A DNA stretch of 64,000 nt from an uncultured Porphyromonas sp. (GCF_902489635.1 NZ_CABUAN010000005.1:1-64000); one strand, 5' to 3'. Shown: positions 15,039 through 25,011, counted from the first letter of the stretch. Translations and numbers: made by a program. Notes: generated from the letters alone by a model not told the origin.

Positions 15039-18000
15039 AGGATGGCTCCGTCTGCGCTCTCGGCATGTACGAGGTAACTACCCACTGGCAGCTCAGGTAG
15101 CGCGTAGTGCGTGCCACCATCGGTAGCGTGCATGATCATCTCACCCTGTAGGCTGTAGAGCGTGATCTGTGCCAGAGGAGTCTCTGAGACGATCGCTCTC
15201 AGGTCAGCGTCGTAGTAGATGCTAGTAGCCTCTGCAGTCGCAGGAGCAAGGATAGCGGTCTCGTTTGTAACGATCCAGCCGTTGCTCTGTGCAGGTGCGA
15301 TGTCAGCCTCAACAGTGCCTGGGTTCTCGCTGATGTTGAGCTGCTTAGCCCACTCGCGATTGTTGTCATGTACCTCCACCTCTGAGACATTGGGGAGTGC
15401 CTTGATCAAACTATTGAGTGCTGCGGCAGGCATCATGTTGTTTTGCAAGAATAGTCCCTGTAGCCCAGCGTAGTTGGTGATCTTAAGCTCGCTGATCTGG
15501 TTGTGATCGCAGTAGAGCATCTGCACCGCCTTCAGAGCCGACAGGTCGAGCTGCGTGAGCTTGTTGCGGCTACACTTGAGCCAGACGACCGACGGATTGT
15601 GCGAGAGGTCTAGCTTGGTGAGCTCATTGCCCGAGCAGGTGAGCCAGAAGAGGTTCTTCTGATGCTGTACATCTAGCTCTGTGAGCTTATTGTCGTCGAT
15701 CCACAGGGTATTCAGCATAGGCGACTGTGAGAGGTCGATCGCAGGGATCTGATTGCCTCCGCAGCGCAGGTTCATAAGCCCTGTAAGCGGTGTGACATTG
15801 AGGCTAGAGAGCTTATTGTTGCCTAGGTTGAGCCACTTAATGAGTGGCGTCACCGTCAGGTCGATAGCTGTCAGCTCATTGTCCTGTAGGTACAGGCTCT
15901 CGAGCTTAGGCAGAGCTGAGAGATCTATCGTAGCGAACTTATTGCTAAAGAGCGTCAGATCTGTGATGATCATCTGCTCATCGAAGGTGATCTTAGAGAG
16001 CTTATTGCCTGGAGCGTAGACCTTAGAGAGGTTGGGCAGTCCAGTGAGCGTTAGCTCTGTGAGCTCGTTGTAGGCACAGTTTAGCTCAGCGAGGTCGTTG
16101 ATACCCGTCAGGTCTAGTGTCGCGATGCGATTGCTGTCGCAGTCGATCGTGTTGAGCGGAGCTGTCTTAGGCAGCAGTAGCTCAGTGATCGCATTGTTAA
16201 AGCACTTGAAGCTCGAGAGACTGCTCATCTTCGATAGATCGAGCTTACCTGGGATAGCGTTGCGACTGATGTCAAAAGCACGCATCTTGGTACACTCCGA
16301 GATGTCGAGTGGCTTGGAGATAAGATTCTCCGAGCAGTAGAGTGCTACGAGTGCTGTGTTCTTTGTCAAGTCTAGCTCAGAGAGCTTGTTGTTGTTACAG
16401 AAGAGCTTAAAGAGCTTAGGCGCATTGGTCACATCAAGAGCCGTGAGGCCGATATTGTTCGCCTGAAGAGCGAGGATATCATCTCCGTAGATCTTGATCG
16501 TGTTGCCAAGAGGAGTATTGGTGATCTTCTTAAGATCCTCGTACTCGACCTTGTTGCCATCGCCCCAGTCGATAGAGAATTTCGTCCCCTTAAGACCACC
16601 CGCGGTAATCGTGATCGGCTTGTCGGTACTCTCTACAGTCATGACGATCGCAGCCTCCTCCTCAACAGGAGCTATAGCCTTGGCGATAGCACCTGGATTG
16701 ACGGAGAGCTCCTGCATACGGGTGTCTCCATAGATGTCGATCGTGTTGTTGTAGTCAGAGGACGTACCTGTACCGATGAGAGACGAAGTGGTCAGGAGGT
16801 GCCAGTCACTAGTGGCTAGCTCCTCAGCCTTCGCTGCATCCTTAGAATAGCCTGCGAAGGTTGTCGGCTTGACAAAGTGCTCGCTGGGGGCATCTACTCC
16901 AGAGATGGAGTTGAGAGCCTTAGTGCCAGCAGGCAGGAGCAGGTCGGGAGTAGTCTCAGCTGCGTTATTAGCAACGCACTGAGCAATAGTGTTGTGTGCA
17001 AAGATGCCGTCGGCCGTCATCACGACACCGCCACCCTTGAAGCCTGTACAGTTGTAGATCAGGTTACCTACGAGCTTGCTCGTGCCGAGTGTCCATACGG
17101 CACCACCTCCGCGATTTGCCAGAGTAGGATCCTCGTAGATGGGATCGTCAGCAAAGCAGTTGTATAGGATATTGTTTTCGATCGTAGATGCGCTAGCAAA
17201 GATAGCACCGCCACGCATAGACGTACAGTTATATATCTTATTCGCCTGCAGTGTAGCGTCCTCAGCGTAGATAGCACCACCAGAGCCACCGTAGCTATTG
17301 GTGATCTCACACGCTCTGACCGTAGAGCCTATAGCTCTGATGGCTCCACCCTGATCTAGAGCGATACAACCATCAAACGTAGAGTGCTCTACCGTACCCT
17401 GCTCGATATAGATGCCCGCGCCAGAGGCTACGCCGTTTGGCATAGAGACCATATTCTTGGAGAAAGCGCAATTCTTGACCAGTGCCTTGCCATCGCCCTT
17501 AAGTATCGCAACGGCACCGCCTAGATAAGGCCAAGTCGTCCCTGTAGGCTCTACCTTGGTGTAAGCGTAGTGCTCAGTGATGTCGCAGTTAAGTAGAGCT
17601 ACATTGCCAGAGGCGTAGAGCGCTCCACCACAAGCCTTGACATTCCACACATCAGCATTGGCGCCCTTGAGGGTAAAACCGTCGATCGTGGTGCGCTCGG
17701 TAAAGGGCGTAGCACTATAAAGGACGTGATTGGAGTTACCCTCATTGCCAGTGATCTGCCACTCCTCGCGTACCTTAGAGCCTGCGCCCTCGACACGTGT
17801 CCAGACGTCAGGAACATCATCGTCAGCTGAGAGGATCGTCTCATTGGTACGATAGCAGTTGCCGATCATCTCTGTGGCAGTACGGTCGTCACGAGTCGTC
17901 TCATTGCCCGCAAAACCTCCGTAGAGGGATACTCCCTCCTTAAGTATAAAGGCGTAAGAACGCTTCTTAGAGGTCTTGATGAGCTTGGTCGGATGATAAG

Positions 18001-18670
18001 TGCCCTTAGCGACCCATATCTCGTCACCAGCGGAAGAGGCGTCGATCATAGCTTGCAGATCGCTCGAGGCATTGCTCCAGGAGCTACCATCACCGCTACC
18101 AGTCGTTGAGACGTAGCGAATGGCTGCTTGCTGGGGAGCTGTGCCAGGCTCGGGATCGCCGTTTCTGACACAGTAGACCATCGCCTTCCAGCCTGGGGAG
18201 TTAGATCCGTTGAAGAGAGCTACCGACAGGCAACCATCCGCAGCGGTAGAGGTGACGGTAAAGCGTGGATTGGCTGGCGTACCCTTGACAGTCATGATCG
18301 GGTCTACATCCTTAGGCCAGTCGTAGTAATACTCGCCATCTTCGTTTGGCCCATTCCATAGCGGGATAGCCCCATTGTAGAAGCGCAACTCGTCATACTG
18401 CCCTATCTCTATCTGCTCGAAGACGATGGTGATGTGGGAGTTAGAGTTAAGTGGCTTGAACTGTACGATGGTCATGGAGTAGTTGCCCCTCATGCCCCTG
18501 TCGGGGCCACCATCGTCGTAGTAAGGACGTGGTAGACCAGCTTCGACAGTGTAGTCGTAGACGGGTCCCTCACTGCCAGTGTGGAAGATTTGTCCCCCTT
18601 GCTTCTCCTGAGCCGTCACCCCGAGGGTGGCTAGGAGGTAGAGGAAGAGAAGAGGTAGTAGTCGTTTCAT
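15011..18670 (-). CDS. Large T9SS-secreted beta-helix/LRR protein
   Basis: 1219 residues. Signal peptide 1-20 (LLATLGVTAQ). A CUB-like or jelly-roll segment follows at about 28-170 (ITIVFEQIEIGQYDELRFYNG, shortened: FEQIEIGQYDELRFYNG). Residues about 185-570 are a parallel beta-helix of the polymorphic outer-membrane/pectate-lyase type (GGAL, GAGIYIE, GGAIYAE, GGAIFAS, GGGAVW turns). A DWGDGNKVEY patch is followed by about 19 leucine-rich repeats of 20-22 residues (about 710-1110; L.CSGNELTKLDLS type). A C-terminal T9SS sorting domain (about 1145-1219) ends GSYLVHAESADGAILTLKVVVSK (shortened: ILTLKVVVSK). Likely a surface-anchored adhesin exported by T9SS. No catalytic site was seen. Confidence 0.88.
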   Translation of the reverse strand: MKRLLPLLFLYLLATLGVTAQEKQGGQIFHTGSEGPVYDYTVEAGLPRPYYDDGGPDRGMRGNYSMTIVQFKPLNSNSHITIVFEQIEIGQYDELRFYNGAIPLWNGPNEDGEYYYDWPKDVDPIMTVKGTPANPRFTVTSTAADGCLSVALFNGSNSPGWKAMVYCVRNGDPEPGTAPQQAAIRYVSTTGSGDGSSWSNASSDLQAMIDASSAGDEIWVAKGTYHPTKLIKTSKKRSYAFILKEGVSLYGGFAGNETTRDDRTATEMIGNCYRTNETILSADDDVPDVWTRVEGAGSKVREEWQITGNEGNSNHVLYSATPFTERTTIDGFTLKGANADVWNVKACGGALYASGNVALLNCDITEHYAYTKVEPTGTTWPYLGGAVAILKGDGKALVKNCAFSKNMVSMPNGVASGAGIYIEQGTVEHSTFDGCIALDQGGAIRAIGSTVRACEITNSYGGSGGAIYAEDATLQANKIYNCTSMRGGAIFASASTIENNILYNCFADDPIYEDPTLANRGGGAVWTLGTSKLVGNLIYNCTGFKGGGVVMTADGIFAHNTIAQCVANNAAETTPDLLLPAGTKALNSISGVDAPSEHFVKPTTFAGYSKDAAKAEELATSDWHLLTTSSLIGTGTSSDYNNTIDIYGDTRMQELSVNPGAIAKAIAPVEEEAAIVMTVESTDKPITITAGGLKGTKFSIDWGDGNKVEYEDLKKITNTPLGNTIKIYGDDILALQANNIGLTALDVTNAPKLFKLFCNNNKLSELDLTKNTALVALYCSENLISKPLDISECTKMRAFDISRNAIPGKLDLSKMSSLSSFKCFNNAITELLLPKTAPLNTIDCDSNRIATLDLTGINDLAELNCAYNELTELTLTGLPNLSKVYAPGNKLSKITFDEQMIITDLTLFSNKFATIDLSALPKLESLYLQDNELTAIDLTVTPLIKWLNLGNNKLSSLNVTPLTGLMNLRCGGNQIPAIDLSQSPMLNTLWIDDNKLTELDVQHQKNLFWLTCSGNELTKLDLSHNPSVVWLKCSRNKLTQLDLSALKAVQMLYCDHNQISELKITNYAGLQGLFLQNNMMPAAALNSLIKALPNVSEVEVHDNNREWAKQLNISENPGTVEADIAPAQSNGWIVTNETAILAPATAEATSIYYDADLRAIVSETPLAQITLYSLQGEMIMHATDGGTHYALPELPVGSYLVHAESADGAILTLKVVVSK

Positions 18671-18902
18671 ACGATAATGTGGGTTGATGTTTAGTGATTT
18701 GTGGCGAGCGGTCGGGAACTAGCGTTTGCGATCGCCCTTCCTACAGGTCACAGGGCAAATATACTTATATTTTCCTTATGGCTACTCGATGAGGCAGAAA
18801 AGGTTAAATTTCAAGTCTCGGCCTCCATTGAGTAGATCGAGCCAATCCCCTATCTTTGACACCTTTGCCCCCCTACCCCGACATCGTGCGAAAGCGTCTC
18901 GA
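18671..18902. other. Spacer upstream of the 1219-residue gene
   Basis: Holds a minus-strand TATATTTG (18763-18756), a possible -7 box about 90 bp upstream of the start at 18670 but without a TTG at N19. I see no gene. Confidence 0.4.
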
Positions 18903-19092
18903 AATATCCGCGTAGGAATTTTCAAATCTCCACATGGAAAATAAAAACTCTCCACGTAGGCGAGAAAAATCTCTTCGGAAGAATCAAATGAAACTTCGGA
19001 GGAATCAAATGAAACTTCGGAAGAATTTTTTCTTCCCCACGTGGGAAATAAAAAACATCCACGTAGGAATTTGAGAGTTCCCACGTGGATGC
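18903..19092 (-). repeat. Palindrome-array element, copy 2
   Basis: Reverse-oriented copy. CCACGTGG-like palindromes start at 18908, 18930 and 18952 (22-bp pitch), then three CTTCGGAAG/CTTCGGAGG units at 18973, 18994 and 19015 (21-bp pitch), then palindromes at 19037, 19059 and 19081 (22-bp pitch). The leader and tail seen in other copies are absent or decayed. It lies between the 3' end of the EEP gene and the upstream region of the 1219-residue gene. Confidence 0.85.
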
Positions 19093-19151
19093 CGATTTAG
19101 ACGTTGCAGACCCTCTCTCGTCTCCTCGAGCTCATCTGCGAAATGGACGGG

Positions 19152-20357
19152 CTACTTGAGCTTGAAGTAGCAGATGATCGGCTTGTGGTCAGAGATCTCT
19201 GCGGTGCGGTCTACGTAGGCGGCACGCGCCTCTATCTGGTCGCTGTAGAGCATGTGATCGATCCGTACGCCGATGAGCGACTTAAAGTAGTAGCTGTAGT
19301 TGGTCCCTCGCCCTGTCGTGGCGATCGCATCGTGCAGTCCCATCGAGAGGCGATGGTGTGTGTAGGAGATCGGTGTGTCGTTAAAGTCGCCACAGATCAG
19401 CACGTAGGGCGACTCCTGATAGTTGACATCCTGATAGATCTGCTCGACCTGCTTAGCACGACGCTTGAAGGCTGGTGAGAAGCGCACTCCGAGGGCTTGG
19501 GTGAAGCCTTTGGGGTTGACTTCCTGCGCTAGCTGGAAGTAGTGCGCCTGCTCCTCTTTTGTAAAGCCAAAGGACTCTAGGTGTAGGTTGTACAGTACGA
19601 GCTTTTTCTCTCCAACAAGGATCGTAAAGACCGCTCCTCCGTTAAAGTCAGAGTGCAGATCTATGGGTCGTGTCGATAGGATGGGATACTTGGAGAGTAC
19701 GATGAGGCGGCTGCCGTGATCCTTGACCGCATAGGCTGAGCTGTAGTAGGGGTACGCCTTGAGGATGCGCTGCAGACTCCGCTCAGACATGTACTTCGAC
19801 TTGTTGGAGCTGAGCCATGCCTCTTGCAGACAGATGATGTCGGCATCGCTCTCGGCGAGATACTCCGTGGTGGGGTGGTAGTCGTGTGGGCCTAGCTTGG
19901 CAAACTGGAAGGCGTTGGCATTGAGACTCACCACTTTGATCCAGTTCTCCCGATCGATCGGGGGCGTCTGGCGTAGTCGTATGGGTGCGTACAGCAGGAG
20001 CGTGGGGAGGGAGACGAGCAGCATCACCGTATTGATCGCGGCGCGACTCCAAGCGCGGATGATAAACCAATAGATCGCCTGCAGCACGACCAGCACAAAG
20101 AGCAGAGGAAAGAGCAATCCCAGATAAGCCGAGAGGATAATGGTCGTCGGCGAGATATAGCGACTCAGCAATGCGCCCGCGAAGAGCAGCAAGAGGAGCA
20201 GATTACCAAAGGAGACGAAGGTGTGCCAGAAGCCACGAATCATACCCCAGATGGTACGTTTCCTTGCGGGCTGCTGCGGGATCTCCTGGCTTTCCTGGCT
20301 CTTTGGGCTAGCTGCTACCGGAGGTTTCGTGGTGCTATCCATAGGTTGAGAATGCAT
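19152..20357 (-). CDS. Endonuclease/exonuclease/phosphatase-fold membrane protein
   Basis: 401 residues. Pro/Ser-rich cytoplasmic start, three hydrophobic segments (about 45-130), then an EEP (DNase I-like) domain (about 140-401). EEP motifs are present: SLNANAFQF, IICLQEAWLSS (catalytic Glu), LVLYNLHLES, LICGDFNDTP and EISDHKPIICY (Asp-His). Substrate may be nucleic acid or a phospho-lipid head group, and the sequence does not decide. An alternative start is Met6. It begins 2 bp after the second rhomboid gene, so it belongs to the lptD-rhomboid-rhomboid operon. Confidence 0.85.
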   Translation of the reverse strand: MHSQPMDSTTKPPVAASPKSQESQEIPQQPARKRTIWGMIRGFWHTFVSFGNLLLLLLFAGALLSRYISPTTIILSAYLGLLFPLLFVLVVLQAIYWFIIRAWSRAAINTVMLLVSLPTLLLYAPIRLRQTPPIDRENWIKVVSLNANAFQFAKLGPHDYHPTTEYLAESDADIICLQEAWLSSNKSKYMSERSLQRILKAYPYYSSAYAVKDHGSRLIVLSKYPILSTRPIDLHSDFNGGAVFTILVGEKKLVLYNLHLESFGFTKEEQAHYFQLAQEVNPKGFTQALGVRFSPAFKRRAKQVEQIYQDVNYQESPYVLICGDFNDTPISYTHHRLSMGLHDAIATTGRGTNYSYYFKSLIGVRIDHMLYSDQIEARAAYVDRTAEISDHKPIICYFKLK

Positions 20358-20359
20358 GA

Positions 20360-21163
20360 TTAGTTGTGGTCTGACTGGTCAAGCCACTGATTGTTGTGCT
20401 CGATGAGCTGCTCCCGCTCTTCGTCAGATAGGCTCTGATAACCAGACTGCTGTACCTTGTCTAGGAGCTGGCGGTAGCGAGCTGTCTGGGCATCTTGTAG
20501 GGTCTCCTGCTGCCGTGCGGTGCGCTGTCGCCGGCGCTGGTACAGTCCTAAGCCACAGCCCCACAGGATGCCAGCGAGGTGAGCGATCAGCCCGCCTACG
20601 TTGTACCCGCCATAGGCGAGGAGTAGGAGGAGGAAGACGAAGAGCCCTACCTGCCACACACGGAGCGAGCCGATCAAGGGTAAGGGCATCTCTTCGCGAG
20701 GAGCCGAGCCGATCATATAGCCAACGAGTGCGATGACCGACGCGGAGGCACCCACGAGCGGCAGCCCCAGTAGGAGCACCCCGCTGCTACGTAGCAATGT
20801 GGTGAAAAGGACGAAGGCGCCTCCACCTACGATCGCTCCCCCGAGATAGCTCCAGACGAACTGTCGCCATCCGCTGAGGCGCAGCAGCATTTCACCAAAG
20901 AGCCACAGCAAGAGCAGATTGAGCAGGAGGTGCAGACCACTATTGTGCAGGAGCGTGTAGGTGACGATCGTCCAGGGGCGACGCCACAGAGCATCAGGCG
21001 AGCAGGAGAGGTAGAGCTGATCCACGACACTGCGCGTCCACTGCGTGGGTAGCGGTGCAGGTAGCTGACGAACGATAAAGTCCGCCAGCCAGAAGGCTAC
21101 CAGCAGGAGCGTGATGCCCCACAGAACTTGCCGATTAGGATCTATACGACTCGCCAAACGCAT
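20360..21163 (-). CDS. Rhomboid family intramembrane serine protease (second)
   Basis: 267 residues from the ATG at 21163. The frame is open 16 codons further up, but that stretch is Cys-rich and lies inside the preceding gene. Six hydrophobic segments. Catalytic Ser140 is in the GAS motif (LVGASASVIAL), partnered by His195 (GLIAHLAG), plus the HNSGLHLLLN loop. The C-terminal tail is soluble and Gln/Glu-rich. Cleaves transmembrane substrates, which are unknown here. It overlaps the first rhomboid gene by 29 bp and precedes the EEP gene by 2 bp, which implies translational coupling. Confidence 0.88.
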   Translation of the reverse strand: MRLASRIDPNRQVLWGITLLLVAFWLADFIVRQLPAPLPTQWTRSVVDQLYLSCSPDALWRRPWTIVTYTLLHNSGLHLLLNLLLLWLFGEMLLRLSGWRQFVWSYLGGAIVGGGAFVLFTTLLRSSGVLLLGLPLVGASASVIALVGYMIGSAPREEMPLPLIGSLRVWQVGLFVFLLLLLAYGGYNVGGLIAHLAGILWGCGLGLYQRRRQRTARQQETLQDAQTARYRQLLDKVQQSGYQSLSDEEREQLIEHNNQWLDQSDHN

Positions 21164-21854
21164 TGTACAGCTTGCCTTGCTTGCGCCACAACAGTATGAG
21201 TAGCAGACCACCTAGCATGCCCCCCAGATGGGCAAAGTGTGCCACGTCGCTCTGTAGATTTGCCACGCCGAGAAGGAGCTCGATCACTCCGTAGCCGATG
21301 ACAAAATACTTAGCTCTGATCGGTATGGGGATAAAGAAGAGATAGATCGCTGCATTGGGGTAGAGCCAGCCGAAGGCGAGGAGGAGCCCAAAGACAGCTC
21401 CCGAAGCACCTATCGTCAGGAGCTGATTGATAAAGAACCTCGTAGCCATGCGGGTGCCATCGGGGAAGGCGATCACCTCATAGCCCGCCACCTCTCGAAC
21501 GGTCGTCAAGCCCCAGACGAGCTCCTGCGAGAGTGCTGCGGTCAGTCCGCAGACCAGGTAGAAGAGCAGGTACCGCTTAGCACCCCAAGTGCGCTCGATG
21601 GTCGTGCCAAACATAAAGAGCGCAAACATATTGAAGAAGAGGTGCGTGAAGCTCCCGTGAAGGAACATATAGGTCAGTGGCTGCCAGATGTGAAAGTCCT
21701 GAGCCGTCACATAGTGCAGCCCGAGGAGTCCCGTCAGATCAATGCCCACTCGGGGCAGTACCTGCTGAGCAATGTAACAAAGCACATTGATGATGAGCAG
21801 ATTGAGTGTCACGGGCGGGATCTGTATCCGAGGTGATGTATTGAATGAGTGCAT
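21135..21854 (-). CDS. Rhomboid family intramembrane serine protease (first)
   Basis: 239 residues. Typical bacterial rhomboid: N-terminal helix, FLHGSFTHLFFNMFALFMFG (the conserved H-x4-N helix), catalytic Ser151 in TIGASGAVFG, and His209 in HFAHLGGMLGG. Intramembrane protease with unknown substrates. It follows lptD by 36 bp and overlaps the second rhomboid gene, which it resembles only in the motifs. Two adjacent rhomboids behind lptD suggests an envelope-related role (inference). Confidence 0.93.
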   Translation of the reverse strand: MHSFNTSPRIQIPPVTLNLLIINVLCYIAQQVLPRVGIDLTGLLGLHYVTAQDFHIWQPLTYMFLHGSFTHLFFNMFALFMFGTTIERTWGAKRYLLFYLVCGLTAALSQELVWGLTTVREVAGYEVIAFPDGTRMATRFFINQLLTIGASGAVFGLLLAFGWLYPNAAIYLFFIPIPIRAKYFVIGYGVIELLLGVANLQSDVAHFAHLGGMLGGLLLILLWRKQGKLYNAFGESYRS

Positions 21855-21890
21855 AGGCGTTGTGTTCTGATCGTTGCGTTGTATAGCGTA

Positions 21891-24860
21891 TTAGTACCAG
21901 CCACTGCCTCCGTAAGAGGGCAGGCTGTGCTGCTCCCACTTGAGGTCACGGAGTAGGGAGGCGTTGACTCCAATCACCAGGTTGTACGACTTGTAGGCAC
22001 CGAGCGGGATGACACTCGCCGTCAGAGACCAGCAGTGCAGGTCTCGCGTGATATTGATCGTCATACCTGTCAGCTTCTTCAGGTCGAAGTTGTAGTTGGC
22101 GTCAAAGGAGAAGTTCCAGTTTGGCGTAGGCTGTAGCTGTCCGCGGAAGGAGAGGTTTTGGGTAAACTTGTACTCAAACTCCCGTCGGTGCGTATTGAAC
22201 TTCTGTCTGTCTTGGACCACATTGACACTATAGTTGAAGGAGAAGCTCCACGGCACGTCAAACTTCAAGTAGCCGTCGTCGTCCCAACTATCTGCCTGGC
22301 CGTAACTACTGCGCGGGGCACCACCTGGAGGACCGCCCAGCCCCATCTCGTCGGCTCCTGGCCTACCGCCCATCGCCATCGGGTCATCCGTAGGCGACTT
22401 GGCAGTCTCATCGTCTGCAGCAGACGACTTCTTTTTCTTATTAAAAAGCTTACCGAACCAGTTACCGATCTTCTCAAAGGTCTGCGGGGTAAAGGTGTAG
22501 TTAAAGCTCGTACCCGTACCTAGGAAGGCTCCGATGCCATGCCCATTGAACAGGCGCAGCTTGTCCACACGGTAGGGCCTCACGTTGCCCTGTGGGTCTG
22601 TGTAGTAGTCCCATTCGTAAGGATCAAAGGAGGCGGAGAGCCGCAACACGAAGGTCTTCGTAAGCCTTAGCGCAATGTTGGTGCTGAGGTTGCTCCAGCG
22701 GAAGGAGTCCGCAGCCATATTGTAGGAGAAGCGAAGACCAAACTGATCGATGAGCGAGATCTTCTTAAACTGCTCCTCCACGTCTGTCGAGTCACTCGGC
22801 AGGCGCCACTTCATCTCCACGTTGTTGTCAAAGGAGAAGTTGATCGCTCCCATCTTGCCTCGTCCTGGGTAGCCGAAGATGCCTCGCTCGTAAGGCGTAT
22901 AGATGAAGTTGTGTGCCTGCCCCAGTGTATCGACATAGTCTATCTCGCGATAGTAGCCCCAGAATGGATCGCCAAAGTCCGGAGCATACGAGAGTGATAT
23001 AGAGGGCGTCAAACGATGCCGGATCATCTGTACACGATCGCCAAAGAGCTTTTGCCACGGCTTGTAAAAGCCGTAGAGCGTCGTACTCATCGAGAGCGAC
23101 GCACTGAAGTTGTTCAAGTGGTAGAAGCCGTAAGTGGTATCAGCATCGACGATGCGCTGCTGCGCCTCGTCCCACTGCTTCTCCACGCGCGAGGTGTACC
23201 AGTAGGCCGTATAGCTGATCGAAGGAGAGATCTTGATATAGTTAAAGAGATCGAAGGAGGCGGAGATAGGTATCGAGTGCTGCATACCATTGCGCCAGTC
23301 CTTGACCAGATTGCTCTTGAGGATCAGATTCTCCTTGGTAGTGATGCTGTTACGTAGCGAGCCGTTGTAGCTGAGGGAGATCTTCTCGTACCAACGCTCC
23401 TTGCCGACGCGGTTCTTTCGCTTGAAGGGGTAGATCGTCGAGAGCGAGAGCGAGAGGTTCGGCAGGGTCACACTGATGGTCGAGTCTCGCGAGCGCTGAT
23501 CAATGTTGAAGGCGCCCGTCAGCGAGAGTGGTATGCCCGCAAAGCTCCGGCGGTAGCTAATGCTAGAGCCCTTAGTATTCTCAGCGCGTCGCTGATGGTT
23601 GTAGACCGCTTGGGTAGCATTGTGGTTGTAGCTACTGGTCGAGAAGTTGACCGACGCTGAGAAGTTGCGTAGCGGATCCGCTTTGGGGTCTTGTGAGTGA
23701 GTCCATCTGAGCGATATATCCTGTGAGCGACTGTAGGTCGAGGGGATGTCTTTGTCTCCCTGCACCGTCGATATGTAGCTCGCCTGAACGCTACCGTTGT
23801 ACTTATAGCGCTTGCGATAGTTTGATGCCGCATTGACCGCCCAGGAGCCGTTCGTATAGATATCGCCCGTGAGCGTCAGATCCCAGTAGTCGTTCAGATT
23901 GAGGTAAAGACCTCCATGCGTCAGGTACAGCCCTCGTGACTGGTCGATACCGTAGCTCGGCATGATGATGCCGGAGGTCTGCTTCTCATTGAAGGGGAAG
24001 AAGGCAAACGGCAACCCGATGAAGTAGAGCGGCACGTCGGCCATGACTAGGTAGACAGGCCCCGTGACGATCTTGTCCTCAGGCTTAGCCTTGGCACGAG
24101 TCAGGTTGATGTAAAAGTGCGGATGGTCGTGCTGGTCGCAAGTGGTGTAGCGACCATCCTTGAGGTACATCGTATTGTCTTTGAGACGCTTCGTCTGCGT
24201 AGCCGTCAGATAGCCCTCGCCCTGCTGGGTTGTCACGTCTGTGATGAAGCCTTGACCTGTCTTGAAGTTGTACTTCATCGTCGTACTCTCAAACTTCTGA
24301 TCCCCATCGGCAAACTTTGGCTTAGCGGTCGGCTGGCCTAGACTATCCAGGACATACTGCGCATAGACCTCAGAGCTGTCGGAGACGATCTTAAGGTAGT
24401 TTGCCTCGATGCTCATCGTCTGATACTTGACCTCGCTCGGACCGAAGAAGTACATCATATTATTGCCCGTCATGACGAGCGAATCCTCTGCAGAGAAGGT
24501 CACAGGCGCCTCTAGCTTAAAGAGCTCGACCGAGTCGCTCTCTGCGACAGGCGTCTCAGCGTTACTAGCTAATGTGTCAGTAGCCGTAGGCGTCAGCGTC
24601 GTATCCGCCTTGATGGCGAGGCTGTCGACGGTCGTTGCCACGGAGTCTGTCTCTGGGGGGGTGGGTAGGGTATCCAGCAGGCGGGTTGTATCTGCCGACA
24701 GATCTGCCACAACCGTGTCTAGCTGCTCCGTCGGCGATGGTGTAGCTGCGGGCGGCTCAGTACGTCGCACCTGCGTGGCACACGACACGACCGCCACGCC
24801 TACGCAGAGCAGGAGGAGCAGTCGCAAGAGCGAGCGAGGGACTATGACAGAGCTAGACAT
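21891..24860 (-). CDS. lptD: LPS-assembly outer-membrane protein LptD (Bacteroidota type)
   Basis: 989 residues. Outer-membrane beta-barrel that inserts LPS into the outer leaflet. Signal sequence with a lipobox-like VVSCA, then a Thr/Pro/Asp-rich linker (about 30-125). An OstA/jelly-roll segment (about 125-270) contains MTGNNMMYFFGPSEVKYQTM (shortened) and TTCDQHDHPHFYINL. The barrel follows (about 280-989) with the characteristic PLYFIGLPFAFFPFNEKQTSGIIMPSYG region (shortened: GLPFAFFPF...GIIMPSYG). A low-complexity Gly/Pro/Met insert (about 815-855) interrupts the barrel. It heads an operon with two rhomboid genes and the EEP gene. A TACCTTTG box lies about 50 bp upstream. Confidence 0.9.
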   Translation of the reverse strand: MSSSVIVPRSLLRLLLLLCVGVAVVSCATQVRRTEPPAATPSPTEQLDTVVADLSADTTRLLDTLPTPPETDSVATTVDSLAIKADTTLTPTATDTLASNAETPVAESDSVELFKLEAPVTFSAEDSLVMTGNNMMYFFGPSEVKYQTMSIEANYLKIVSDSSEVYAQYVLDSLGQPTAKPKFADGDQKFESTTMKYNFKTGQGFITDVTTQQGEGYLTATQTKRLKDNTMYLKDGRYTTCDQHDHPHFYINLTRAKAKPEDKIVTGPVYLVMADVPLYFIGLPFAFFPFNEKQTSGIIMPSYGIDQSRGLYLTHGGLYLNLNDYWDLTLTGDIYTNGSWAVNAASNYRKRYKYNGSVQASYISTVQGDKDIPSTYSRSQDISLRWTHSQDPKADPLRNFSASVNFSTSSYNHNATQAVYNHQRRAENTKGSSISYRRSFAGIPLSLTGAFNIDQRSRDSTISVTLPNLSLSLSTIYPFKRKNRVGKERWYEKISLSYNGSLRNSITTKENLILKSNLVKDWRNGMQHSIPISASFDLFNYIKISPSISYTAYWYTSRVEKQWDEAQQRIVDADTTYGFYHLNNFSASLSMSTTLYGFYKPWQKLFGDRVQMIRHRLTPSISLSYAPDFGDPFWGYYREIDYVDTLGQAHNFIYTPYERGIFGYPGRGKMGAINFSFDNNVEMKWRLPSDSTDVEEQFKKISLIDQFGLRFSYNMAADSFRWSNLSTNIALRLTKTFVLRLSASFDPYEWDYYTDPQGNVRPYRVDKLRLFNGHGIGAFLGTGTSFNYTFTPQTFEKIGNWFGKLFNKKKKSSAADDETAKSPTDDPMAMGGRPGADEMGLGGPPGGAPRSSYGQADSWDDDGYLKFDVPWSFSFNYSVNVVQDRQKFNTHRREFEYKFTQNLSFRGQLQPTPNWNFSFDANYNFDLKKLTGMTINITRDLHCWSLTASVIPLGAYKSYNLVIGVNASLLRDLKWEQHSLPSYGGSGWY

Positions 24861-24907
24861 GTGCTATAATAACGCGAGCTGGCTTGTGATGATACATCAA
24901 CCGCTGG

Positions 24908-24915
24908 CAAAGGTA
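24908..24915 (-). promoter_or_regulatory. Candidate -7 box for lptD operon
   Basis: Minus-strand TACCTTTG, about 50 bp before the lptD start. A TTG is present at 24933-24931, but the spacing is 15 nt rather than 19, so confidence is moderate. Confidence 0.45.
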
Positions 24916-25011
24916 CTAAATAGTGACGTGCAACGGCATACCGCTCACGGCCTACTTTGAGCTACTCGTGTAGTTGTCTGCCAGTAGCATGTACGTTTAG
25001 TCGTGGCTTTT

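Noticed and set aside
21164..21211. Upstream extension of the second rhomboid protein
   Set aside because: Cys-rich, unlike rhomboid N-termini, and it would deepen the overlap with the preceding gene to 77 bp.
23016..23357. Antisense open frame inside lptD (and many similar antisense frames elsewhere)
   Set aside because: Shadow of a well-supported gene in GC-rich DNA, with no family resemblance.
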